DNA from: an uncultured Aquimarina sp.
GTDB taxonomy: Bacteria; Bacteroidota; Bacteroidia; Flavobacteriales; Flavobacteriaceae
Assembly (NCBI GenBank): GCA_947500505.1
Contig: CANMSL010000001.1
Span: 620,001-684,000 of the forward strand
DNA length: 64,000 nt
Direction of reading: 5' to 3'
Shown here: one piece after another, positions 38,688 through 46,449 of the stretch
Position numbering within the stretch: position 1 is the first letter of the stretch
Layout: each line of letters opens with the position of its first letter
Translations under genes and position numbers: made by a program
The notes under the pieces: model-generated
Told to the model about the DNA's origin: nothing
The model's input: only the letters and a program-made list of their open reading frames with translations
The model's database searches: none

Positions 38688-40640
38688 ATGAAAAGAATTA
38701 TTACTATACATATTTTATTGATTTTTTCAATTACAATTTCAGCTCAGAAAAAGTATAACCGGGCGGATGATTTATTTTCTAAAATGTGGTACATACAAGC
38801 TGCAAAGGAATATGAAACAGTTATTGATGAAGGAGATAATTCGATCGAGGTATTACAAAAAGCAGGAGATGCTTATTATTTTAATACTGATATGGAAAAT
38901 GCTTTTAAATGGTATGATAAATTGATATCCGAGTATCCCAACGAAGTCAATCCAGAATATATTTTCAGATATGCCCATTCATTAGAAGGTTTAGGTGAAT
39001 ATAAATTAGCGAAGAAGTGGATGAAAAAATTTGCTAAAAAAACGAAAACCAATGATCCTCGTGCCACCAAATATGCACAAGAAGAAGTTACTATTGACGA
39101 TGTTTTAGATATAGAACCACAGTTTGTTCTTAGAAACCTTTCGATAAATACCGAGTATTCGGATTTTGGACCAATGTATTACAAGGATAGCTTAGTGTAT
39201 GCCTCTGCGATAGATTCTTCGTATTTTCATGAGAGGAAGTATAAATGGAATGAGCAGCCATTTCTTAATTTGTATTTAGGTAAAATGAACACTTTAGAAA
39301 ATGATGTAATAAAATCAGAGAATTTTTCTGAAACAATAAATACAAAATATCACGAAGCGACAGTTTCATTTTCTGTCGATAATAACAAGATTTATTTTAC
39401 CCGTAATAATTTCAATGGAGATTTAGGAAGGGATGAGGAAGGGATTAATCACCTGAAGCTTTACAGCGCTGTTTTAGAAGAAGGTAGAAAGGGAAATCAA
39501 ATATGGACAGATATCAAAGAATTGCCTTTTAATGGAGAGGATTACTCAGTAGGACATCCAGCTGTTAGCCCAGATGGAAAACAATTGTATTTTGTATCTG
39601 ACATGCCAGGTTCTATAGGAGCTACTGATATTTTCGTAGTTGATATATTAGATAATGATGAATATTCTAAACCTAGAAATCTAGGAAACCAGATTAATAC
39701 CTATGGTAGAGAAATGTTTCCATACATAACAGAAGAAAGGTTGTATTTTGCTTCAGACGGACATTTAGGCCTTGGAGGATTGGATGTCTTTGAATCTAAT
39801 TATATGGTTAGCAATTATTTTGAAACTCCTGTAAATTTAGGATCTCCACTTAATAGTAAATTAGATGATTTTGGATTTATAATTAGAGAGGATAAAAATA
39901 CAGGGTTTGTATGTTCCAATAGAAAAGAGGGAAAAGGAGATGATGATATTTATTCATTTGAACGAATTCCGATAGAAAAATGTTCTCAAAGTGTTTATGG
40001 ATACGTTTCTAATAATAAAACTGGCGAGCGAATTACAAATGTTAAAGTAGCTTTGTTTTCCAACACCGGAGAACAAATCCAAGAAACTATCACTGATGTA
40101 AATGGAGATTATAATTTCATTACTCCAATTGATTGTAATGAAAAATATAAAGTCATTGCGCAAAAACAAGGATATAACGTAAATGATAAAGAATTTAAAA
40201 CAGCTAGACAAACAGGTAAAACAGAAGTGTCTTTGGGTCTTGATACTGTAAGTAAATTAATTGTAGAAGAAAATGGTTTGCTTAAAATTAAGATAGGAAT
40301 AATATATTTTGATTTAGATAAATCTTTTATAAGGAATGATGCTGCTATAGAGCTTAATAAAATTGTTATGCTAATGAGCCAGTACCCTAAGATGGTTATT
40401 AAAATTGAATCACATACTGATTCTAGATCACCAGATGATTATAATCTCGCTTTATCTGATCGTAGAGCTAAATCAACAAGAGAATATATTGTTTCTCAAG
40501 GAATTGATTTTAGCAGAATTGAAAGCGCAATAGGTTATGGAGAGACACAATTGATTAATAATTGTGGGAATGATAATCCTTGTTCTGAAGCAGATCACCA
40601 ACTTAATAGAAGATCAGAATTTATTATCACTAAGATGTGA
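38688..40640 (+). CDS. OmpA-family protein with TPR, PD40 propeller and carboxypeptidase-regulatory-like domain
   Basis: A 650-residue exported protein (signal IHILLIFSITISAQ). Domain order: TPR-like helices (about 25-130, AAKEYETVIDEGDN, WYDKLISEYPNEV); WD40-like PD40 repeats (about 210-420, VSPDGKQLYFVSDMPGSIGATDIF, SDGHLGLGGLDVFES); a beta-sandwich (about 430-510, VYGYVSNNKTGERITNVKV); and a C-terminal OmpA peptidoglycan-binding domain (IESHTDSRSPDDYNLALSDRRA). This is the PorE/SprF-associated arrangement that anchors T9SS surface structures to peptidoglycan. It starts 13 bases after the PorP/SprF-type stop. Confidence 0.92.
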   Translation: MKRIITIHILLIFSITISAQKKYNRADDLFSKMWYIQAAKEYETVIDEGDNSIEVLQKAGDAYYFNTDMENAFKWYDKLISEYPNEVNPEYIFRYAHSLEGLGEYKLAKKWMKKFAKKTKTNDPRATKYAQEEVTIDDVLDIEPQFVLRNLSINTEYSDFGPMYYKDSLVYASAIDSSYFHERKYKWNEQPFLNLYLGKMNTLENDVIKSENFSETINTKYHEATVSFSVDNNKIYFTRNNFNGDLGRDEEGINHLKLYSAVLEEGRKGNQIWTDIKELPFNGEDYSVGHPAVSPDGKQLYFVSDMPGSIGATDIFVVDILDNDEYSKPRNLGNQINTYGREMFPYITEERLYFASDGHLGLGGLDVFESNYMVSNYFETPVNLGSPLNSKLDDFGFIIREDKNTGFVCSNRKEGKGDDDIYSFERIPIEKCSQSVYGYVSNNKTGERITNVKVALFSNTGEQIQETITDVNGDYNFITPIDCNEKYKVIAQKQGYNVNDKEFKTARQTGKTEVSLGLDTVSKLIVEENGLLKIKIGIIYFDLDKSFIRNDAAIELNKIVMLMSQYPKMVIKIESHTDSRSPDDYNLALSDRRAKSTREYIVSQGIDFSRIESAIGYGETQLINNCGNDNPCSEADHQLNRRSEFIITKM

Positions 40641-40756
40641 TGCTAAACTCTATTCTACGTAAAATACAGAAAATCGCAATAAACAGCGGTAATATTATTT
40701 ATTATGATTTATCGCAAAAAGTATTTGCTAATATTGAAGAGAGAGTTTCTGATTAA
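40640..40756 (+). CDS. Possible 38-residue ORF coupled to the OmpA gene stop
   Basis: The ATG overlaps the TGA of the OmpA-type gene (TGATG). It reads MLNSILRKIQKIAINSGN, then IIYYDLSQKVFANIEERVSD. Coupling and composition are suggestive, but the tail overlaps a possible minus-strand gene (40728-40898). It may equally be the remnant of a longer gene. Confidence 0.25.
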   Translation: MLNSILRKIQKIAINSGNIIYYDLSQKVFANIEERVSD

Positions 40757-40898
40757 GATCAAGAATAAGAGGCAATGTAAATAATCCTAAATCATCGTTA
40801 AAAACTTTATATAAATATACCCGATCAAAATCCATCAATCTTTCAGCAAAGGTCTTTTTGGTGTCAATATCAGAATCTGAAAAATAAGCACGGGTCAT
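40728..40898 (-). CDS. Possible 56-residue gene or 5' fragment of a lost gene
   Basis: The minus strand reads MTRAYFSDSDIDTKKTFAER, LMDFDRVYLYKVFNDDLGLF, then TLPLILDLNQKLSLQY. AAGGA lies 8 bases before the ATG, an unusually good Shine-Dalgarno site for this genome. The sequence looks like a soluble protein N-terminus cut short. The family is not recognised. Confidence 0.35.
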   Translation of the reverse strand: MTRAYFSDSDIDTKKTFAERLMDFDRVYLYKVFNDDLGLFTLPLILDLNQKLSLQY

Positions 40899-41219
40899 AG
40901 CTATATCCTTATTACTTTACAAAATTCTTAATAGCTCATTGCTGTTGATAAATCGTTTGATCCTTAAAAAGTATTGGTGACATATAATTATATACAGATG
41001 TTTCTCTATTGCCATACTTCGCAATAATCTTTATAACATAACTATTTATATATCTATATCGCGCTAATAATTAACAAACTGAAAATCAGTGCTTAATATA
41101 TTTTTGAAAGTAGTATTGCTATATTTTAATAGTATTACTGTTAAATATGTGCTAAAGACTATTGTAATAAGGTTTTTCATCATATTTTTGTACCCTAATT
41201 ATTCTTAAAAACTAACAGA
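40899..41219. other. 321-base gap without a recognised feature
   Basis: AT-rich, with no open frame worth listing, no strong hairpin and no repeat. The promoter of the lipoprotein gene at 41220 should lie in the last 100 bases. Confidence 0.5.
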
Positions 41220-42053
41220 ATGAAAAAAATAGGTATGTTACTTGTGGTCGTAGGAATATTTTCTTGCACTAAAAATGAAAAATTATTAAAAATCAATTAT
41301 TCCGATAATGAAAATCAAAGGGGATATACCCTAAGGAAATCATCCAACTTAGACAATACAAAGCTGTATGCATTCAATGCGGATGGTGAAGCTAAAATTA
41401 AAACAGAAACATTTACAAAAAATGAAAATGGGTTAAGCTTACATTATAATTATCCGACTTTGAACGAAAACCTAAACCCTTTATGGAAATCCTTTAATCA
41501 ATATATTGAAGAGACATATGTTACTAATGAAGATACTGTAGAAAAAATTCTAAACAATGATGCCTTATCGTGTGATCCCCTTTATGAAGATGCTACCAGA
41601 ATAAAGAGAAACATAGATTACAAAGTTTATAAAAAAAATAATGGTTTATTGAGTATTCTATTATACAAGACCAATTATTATGATAATGAGTATCACAATT
41701 CATTTATGTTCACAGGTCTGAACTATGACTTAAACAAGGGAACTTTTATCACTTATAAGGATTTATTTATTGAAAAAAGTGAAAGTATCTTACTTTTTAA
41801 ATTAAATCAGGAACTTGACGCTTGGATTGCAGCAGATGATTCCTTTAAAGATTGTTGGAAGTTTACCGAGGATACTTTTGAAAGCGTTAAAAACAATTTT
41901 GTTCTCACTGATACATCTATAAGATTTTATTTTGATGATTGTACTGTTTGTCCTACGTATACAGGGAACCATTATCTGGAAATACCGCTAGAAGAATTAA
42001 CGCACATAACAAAGACCTTGGATCAGCCAATAATGACAAAAAAGATAAACTAA
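41220..42053 (+). CDS. DUF3298/RsiV-like lipoprotein
   Basis: A 277-residue lipoprotein (lipobox GIFSC, then TKNEK). The core resembles the DUF4163/DUF3298 pair of secreted proteins: a strand LSLHYNYPTLNENLNPLWKS, LSILLYKTNYYDNEYHNSF, GLNYDLNKGTFITYKDLF, and a final FYFDDCTVCPTY...YLEIPLEEL. It lacks the cytoplasmic part of the RsiV anti-sigma factors, so a simple periplasmic role is more likely. The function is unknown. It is alone, with a terminator after it. Confidence 0.65.
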   Translation: MKKIGMLLVVVGIFSCTKNEKLLKINYSDNENQRGYTLRKSSNLDNTKLYAFNADGEAKIKTETFTKNENGLSLHYNYPTLNENLNPLWKSFNQYIEETYVTNEDTVEKILNNDALSCDPLYEDATRIKRNIDYKVYKKNNGLLSILLYKTNYYDNEYHNSFMFTGLNYDLNKGTFITYKDLFIEKSESILLFKLNQELDAWIAADDSFKDCWKFTEDTFESVKNNFVLTDTSIRFYFDDCTVCPTYTGNHYLEIPLEELTHITKTLDQPIMTKKIN

Positions 42054-42100
42054 ATTTTAAGAATTAAGACCTAAGAAAATATTAGTTTGATTATGGAAAT

Positions 42101-42148
42101 GAGGGTTGTTTTTGACCAAAATTAGAATCACAACCCTCAGTCCTTTTT
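42101..42148 (+). terminator. Terminator after the DUF3298-like gene
   Basis: Perfect 9-bp stem GAGGGTTGT (42101-42109) / ACAACCCTC (42130-42138) with a 20-base loop, then AGTCC and five T. Confidence 0.75.
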
Positions 42149-42336
42149 CAATAAGGATTATCAATTAGTGTAAATTTTGAAGTAAAAATCACGAATAAAT
42201 ATAGATTACTAATCGTATTAAATAATTAGGCAATAGACACTCCAAATAACTTTTTTAGATAAAAGAACATTTTAAGAACTTAAGCTTATAAAAACAGCAA
42301 GTGGTTTTGTAGCACATTTAAAAAAAATCCGGTGAG

Positions 42337-42777
42337 ATGAATTATAAGGTTAGAAGGAAAATTATGGTAACTATCCAAAAAGCTAAGGAATCCAGAAACT
42401 TGTTTATGCTTTTAAATAATTCTGGAGTGTATAGAGATAGAATTAAACTGATCAGGGAGCGAGCTCAGCTCTTTCAAAAATTACAAGTTGAGTTAACCAA
42501 TGTTTTAAAATCAACGGTTGGAAAAGAAAAAAGAATTTCTCCTGAGCGATATAAAACAAGTTTTTATAACGTAGAGTTATTAAATACTTCTATTAGTCAA
42601 AAGAGATTTTACAACTTGATGAAGTATGGTGATCATAATTGCTTATCAGCTTTGAAGCTTATTTCAAAAGAAAAAAATATCCCCACGTCAATTAATAAAA
42701 TTATGACTCAGATGATACCAGAGATGTCTAACCCCCAAAATATTGGTAACGCAAGATTTATACCTGAAATCACTTGA
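42337..42777 (+). CDS. Small basic orphan protein of unknown function
   Basis: 146 residues, or 137 from the second ATG (MVTIQKAKESRNLF). It is soluble, basic and helical, with an amphipathic first half (RDRIKLIRERAQLFQKLQVEL). I recognise no domain. It is isolated between two unrelated genes, with 280 bases of AT-rich sequence upstream and convergent with the DUF3124 gene. Regular codon use and an ordered sequence argue for a real gene, possibly lineage-restricted. Confidence 0.55.
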   Translation: MNYKVRRKIMVTIQKAKESRNLFMLLNNSGVYRDRIKLIRERAQLFQKLQVELTNVLKSTVGKEKRISPERYKTSFYNVELLNTSISQKRFYNLMKYGDHNCLSALKLISKEKNIPTSINKIMTQMIPEMSNPQNIGNARFIPEIT

Positions 42778-42811
42778 ATCAATACCTCTTAATTTAGTAA
42801 ATCAATTAAAA

Positions 42812-43330
42812 TTACTCCCTTACTATTACTCCTTCTGTTGTAAAAGCAAATGATCTATTAGCCAGCCCTCCGATCATAACAGACTGAACCAAAGGGTTTG
42901 CATTTTTTTTTGCCTCATATTCAACAATAAAGTTGGCTCCACTACCACCTAGGGTATCTCTCTCTTCTACTACATATTCAATAGTTTCTAGAGGATGAAG
43001 AAAGATCGTTGTTTTTAAATATTCTCTTACAAGATTGCCACGAGTATCAAAATAATCCACCCTCTTTAAAAAAATTGAATCTTTTTCGCTAGTATTCCTG
43101 ATGCTTAAAGTTGCTGTCAGTAAAGTTTTGTCTAACCGGGTTCGCTGATATATATCTGAATATATAGGCACATATAACTTCGTTTTAGTATAAGAAGTGT
43201 CTAATTTAATATTCATTGCGTTAATAGATTGAGCTTCTACAACTTTACGAGAATGTCTATTTGGATTTTCCTGTCTACAAGAAAATATTAGAATCACTAA
43301 ACCTAGAATATACAAAAATTGTTTTATCAT
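42812..43330 (-). CDS. DUF3124 lipoprotein
   Basis: A 172-residue lipoprotein (lipobox LIFSC, then RQENPN). The domain contains YVPIYSDIYQRTRLDKTLLTATLSIRNT, YFDTRGNLVREYL and IEYVVEERDTLGGSGANFIVEY, which I recognise as DUF3124: a beta-sandwich in the periplasm, function unknown. It follows the potassium channel gene by 10 bases on the same strand, so the two are likely co-transcribed. A link to ion transport is inference only. Confidence 0.8.
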   Translation of the reverse strand: MIKQFLYILGLVILIFSCRQENPNRHSRKVVEAQSINAMNIKLDTSYTKTKLYVPIYSDIYQRTRLDKTLLTATLSIRNTSEKDSIFLKRVDYFDTRGNLVREYLKTTIFLHPLETIEYVVEERDTLGGSGANFIVEYEAKKNANPLVQSVMIGGLANRSFAFTTEGVIVRE

Positions 43331-43340
43331 TAATTTTTTT

Positions 43341-44696
43341 TTAAACTGCTATATCTCCTTCTAATATTTCACGTTCTTGTTCACCGATATCTTTAGACCA
43401 GATAGCCAAACCGAATGTAAGCACCCCTAATCTACCTATAAACATCAATAGGATAATAGTAATTTTACCAATAGAAGATAAACCACCGGTTATACCCATA
43501 CTAAGACCAACGGTTCCCAGTGCAGAAGATGCTTCAAATAATATTTGCCTGAAATCAAAATCTTCAGTAAAGGTAAGAACAAAAGTTCCAAGACCAATTA
43601 ATGAGGTATAGAAAATGAATGATGAAGTAGCGATATATAGTCTTTCGAAAGGGATTGTTCTACCTAAGAATGTAATTTTTTTATCTCCTCTTATCCTACT
43701 TTTCATAATAGAGATTACGGCGGTAAGGGTTGTAATTTTCATACCCCCTGCAGTACCGGAAGGAGAGGCACCTATGTACATTAAAAATATGGTAACCAAA
43801 AGCATAGGCAAGGCAAAAGCACCAAAATCTACCGTATTGAACCCTACGGTAGTCATAGCTGTCATAGCCTGAAAAAAAGCGGCATAAAGTCGGGATACAC
43901 CCTCTAACGATGTAATTGATGGTTCTGTAAAATAGAAAAACAAGAATCCAAAACTTAATAAGATAAGGAATCCGAAGAGTATAATTTTAGTCGTAAAACT
44001 TAGTTTATGATCCCTATTTTTTGCCCAATATACGAAATCAGTAACCACAATAAAACCCAAAGAACCTGCGATGGCCAGAAATGATATAATAAAATTTATA
44101 AAGCCATTATCGACATAGTTGGTAAACCCAGAATTGAATAAACTAAAACCAGCTGTACAAAAAGCACTTATGCTATGAAATATCGAGGTCCATATGGCAC
44201 TGCCAGTTTCCATTCCATCAAGCTTGAAAGCAATAAAGAATAGTATTGTTCCTATAGTTTCCATAATAATTGTAAACAGAACGACCGACTTAAGAAAATC
44301 CTTGATTTTTATGGTTTTTGGTAGGGTAAATTCAGAGCTAATAATTTTTTTGTGCCATCGGGTAATCCTACGGGTAGTACTTAGAAGCATAAACGTAGTA
44401 AATGTAAGATAACCTATCCCCCCTAATTGAAAAAGAGACATCACTACAAACTGTCCTGCAAAATTATACGAATCAAAAACACTGATGGTAACCAAACCTG
44501 TAGTAGACACAGCTGATGTTGCGATGAACAAATTATCCAATAAGGATGTGTCCACCTTTTGAAGCCAAGGTAGCGATAATAATATGAAACCTGCTAAAAC
44601 ATAAGTTAGAAAACCGTAAAACAATGTTTTTTGAGGGGACTGTTTTAATTTAAATCTTAAATATTGAGAATTAAGTTTTTTAAAAAGTTTAATCAT
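43341..44696 (-). CDS. TrkH/KtrB-family potassium uptake channel subunit
   Basis: A 451-residue membrane protein made of four M1-P-M2 units. The selectivity-filter Gly segments are TSAVSTTGLVTI, HSISAFCTAGFSLF, AMTAMTTVGFNTVDF and SSALGTVGLSMGI. Short cytoplasmic N- and C-termini and length fit KtrB rather than the longer TrkH. Such channels import K+ and are normally gated by a ring of KtrA/TrkA (RCK) subunits. No ktrA/trkA gene lies in the window, so the partner must be encoded elsewhere. The DUF3124 gene follows. Confidence 0.9.
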   Translation of the reverse strand: MIKLFKKLNSQYLRFKLKQSPQKTLFYGFLTYVLAGFILLSLPWLQKVDTSLLDNLFIATSAVSTTGLVTISVFDSYNFAGQFVVMSLFQLGGIGYLTFTTFMLLSTTRRITRWHKKIISSEFTLPKTIKIKDFLKSVVLFTIIMETIGTILFFIAFKLDGMETGSAIWTSIFHSISAFCTAGFSLFNSGFTNYVDNGFINFIISFLAIAGSLGFIVVTDFVYWAKNRDHKLSFTTKIILFGFLILLSFGFLFFYFTEPSITSLEGVSRLYAAFFQAMTAMTTVGFNTVDFGAFALPMLLVTIFLMYIGASPSGTAGGMKITTLTAVISIMKSRIRGDKKITFLGRTIPFERLYIATSSFIFYTSLIGLGTFVLTFTEDFDFRQILFEASSALGTVGLSMGITGGLSSIGKITIILLMFIGRLGVLTFGLAIWSKDIGEQEREILEGDIAV

Positions 44697-44925
44697 TGCT
44701 ATGTCTTAAGAGGTATTAATATATAATTAAAGATCGAAAAAAAAATCAAATTCCCATGCTATAGTGATCAATAATTCGTAGCATTTATGGGTGGGGTTAC
44801 CAACCTCCGTAAAATTAGTAACTCTTAACACTATCCATAGAGCGTGAAATCAAAAATATCGAGAATCTGACTTTTTTAGAGTCGAACCCTTTTTGATCGA
44901 TCGTAAATACCGGAAAACCTTATGC

Positions 44926-45093
44926 TTAGCAGATCCGGTTGCTTAACAAAACGCTAATAAATCTATCGCTATCCCAAGACATCACTCCTGATTCTAATGC
45001 TATTCTTTTGATGAAACCTCTAACGAATAATATTATCTTTATTAGTAAGAGACAGATATCATATATAACAATTATAACCACTATAGAATTCAT
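44926..45093 (-). CDS. Possible 55-residue membrane-associated small protein
   Basis: The minus strand reads MNSIVVIIVIYDICLLLIKI, ILFVRGFIKRIALESGVMSW, then DSDRFISVLLSNRIC. It has one hydrophobic N-terminal helix followed by a soluble tail. It lies alone in the large gap between the potassium channel and the tandem RNA-like elements. No clear ribosome-binding site is seen. It could also be a relic of a longer gene. Confidence 0.3.
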   Translation of the reverse strand: MNSIVVIIVIYDICLLLIKIILFVRGFIKRIALESGVMSWDSDRFISVLLSNRIC

Positions 45094-45180
45094 TCTTAAA
45101 ATGTGGCCTGTAGGCTCTATTAATTAAACCCGGATTATGCATATAAATGGAAAACGTTATATCAAAGCATAACTTATTAT

Positions 45181-45287
45181 AAAAAAACAACCCTCAGGCT
45201 AACTACTTCCTGAGGGTCTGAATTGAAACTAAATTATAATATTTAACACAAACTCAACTTATACATAATTATGATTGTTTCAATTTT
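45181..45287 (-). ncRNA. Terminator-ended structured element A (small-RNA candidate)
   Basis: On the minus strand: AATTGAAAC, about 47 bases containing ATAAGTTGAGTTTGT, GTTTCAATT (a perfect 9-bp closing stem, 45277-45285 with 45221-45229), then hairpin ACCCTCAGG / CCTGAGGGT (45217-45209 with 45198-45190) and TTGTTTTTTT. The terminator loop contains GAAGTAGTTA. The element shares stem, core and layout with element B, and core plus terminator loop with element C. No promoter was identified. Confidence 0.55.
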
Positions 45288-45582
45288 GCTTTATTTTTGG
45301 TTAGGTTTTTACGCCGCGAATATAAGCTCAAATCTTTAAATTTCTGAACGATTTTTTATTGATAACACACATTTAACGATGCTCTAATATCTCATTAAAA
45401 TTATTAGAATAAAACCACTAAAAATCAACATTTACTATATATTAGTGTCTTTTATTCTCATTTTGTTACCATATTCTTAACTGTTTTTGGCTGAAATAGT
45501 AATTGCTTAATCGCTTTTTGATAAAAAATGATCAAAGTTCATTCCAAATTCTTGATATATCGATTAAAATTTTATGCTAAAT

Positions 45583-45699
45583 AAAATAACCCTTGGAATA
45601 AAATTCCAAGGGTTTAATTGAAACAAATCTGTACTAATAATAAAATACACAAACTCAACTTATTATCATACTATGATTTTTATGACTGTTTCAATTTTG
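45583..45699 (-). ncRNA. Terminator-ended structured element B (small-RNA candidate)
   Basis: On the minus strand: AATTGAAAC (45696-45688), a 63-base interior with ATAAGTTGAGTTTGT (45663-45649), GTTTCAATT (45624-45616), then a perfect 12-bp terminator stem AACCCTTGGAAT / ATTCCAAGGGTT with an AAA loop and a T-rich tail. The closing stem and core are identical to those of element A, while the terminator stem sequence is completely different. That suggests the fold is kept, not the bases. Confidence 0.55.
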
Positions 45700-45711
45700 A
45701 TTTTAAAAAAT

Positions 45712-45790
45712 ACAAGACTCCTGAGGTAACTACTTCTCAGAAGCCTTGTCCTGAAAAAAATGTTTGTCATTTAAACAAACTCAACTTGCC
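45712..45790 (-). ncRNA. Terminator-ended element C, 3' of the metal-locus lipoprotein gene
   Basis: On the minus strand: AAGTTGAGTTTGT (45787-45775), then a 14-base terminator stem with one or two imperfect pairs (45749-45736 with 45725-45712) and ATTTTTT. The terminator loop carries the same AAGTAGTTA as element A. The outer AATTGAAAC/GTTTCAATT stem is missing. It starts about 50 bases after the stop of the lipoprotein gene, so it may be that gene's 3' UTR terminator. Confidence 0.45.
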
Positions 45791-45841
45791 TTTATAATTA
45801 TAAATTATTTAACTACTATCATAATTGGTAATAAAATCTAT

Positions 45842-46441
45842 TTATTGTACCGAAATATTAAAGGTATAATCAATATCGGCGTCTCCTCCTGCATTCGCTA
45901 TATTTCCTTCTGCTACGCCTTCTGCTTCTTTATTTGGTTCATGGCGTAACACAAACCTTAACGTTCCGTCTCCTGTAGTATCTGAAGTGGATAATGTAAA
46001 AGTTAAACCTACAGGATTAGTGTTGCCATTATCACAACCGGCCTCATCATCATAATCACATTCTCGATCGGTATATGCAGTCGTAATGCCTACGTTTTCG
46101 GATATAAAGAAAAACTGATGCTCGTCAGCTTCATCTCTTACTTCTTCGGTAATGTCTTCAATAGGATCCTCTGTTTCGTTCAAAATTGTAATAGAGCCAT
46201 TGTAGGTCGTGTTTGCCGATAGAGAACCACTTACCGTCGGTACTGGTGCGGTTGGACCGTCAGCGCCATCCTCGTCAAAAAAGGACAGAGTTACCGTATC
46301 AGAGTCACTGACTAAATTTACAGTCATTGTAGTAATTACCTCTTCAGGATTTACCACGGTGGAATCATCATCGCTTGAACAAGATGTTAAAACTAGTCCG
46401 GCAATTGCAATCATTGATAAAAATTTGTTTGTATTCATCAT
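45842..46441 (-). CDS. Lipoprotein partner of the metal-type TonB receptor
   Basis: A 199-residue lipoprotein (lipobox GLVLTSC, then SSDDDST). The mature part is acidic and beta-rich, with Asp-rich turns and a Cys pair in DRECDYDDEAGCDNGN, possible metal ligands. It contains one FVLRHEPNKEAEG segment with a His. Its start lies 8 bases after the stop of the TonB-receptor gene, so it is co-transcribed with it. A surface or periplasmic substrate-binding partner is inferred from position. Confidence 0.65.
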   Translation of the reverse strand: MMNTNKFLSMIAIAGLVLTSCSSDDDSTVVNPEEVITTMTVNLVSDSDTVTLSFFDEDGADGPTAPVPTVSGSLSANTTYNGSITILNETEDPIEDITEEVRDEADEHQFFFISENVGITTAYTDRECDYDDEAGCDNGNTNPVGLTFTLSTSDTTGDGTLRFVLRHEPNKEAEGVAEGNIANAGGDADIDYTFNISVQ

Positions 46442-46449
46442 TCTAAAAT

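Noticed and set aside
45221..45696. AATTGAAAC / GTTTCAATT units resembling ends of CRISPR repeats
   Set aside because: CRISPR repeats often end in ATTGAAAC, but here the 9-mers form inverted pairs around a conserved core, the spacing is unequal, and no full-length direct repeat or cas gene is present.
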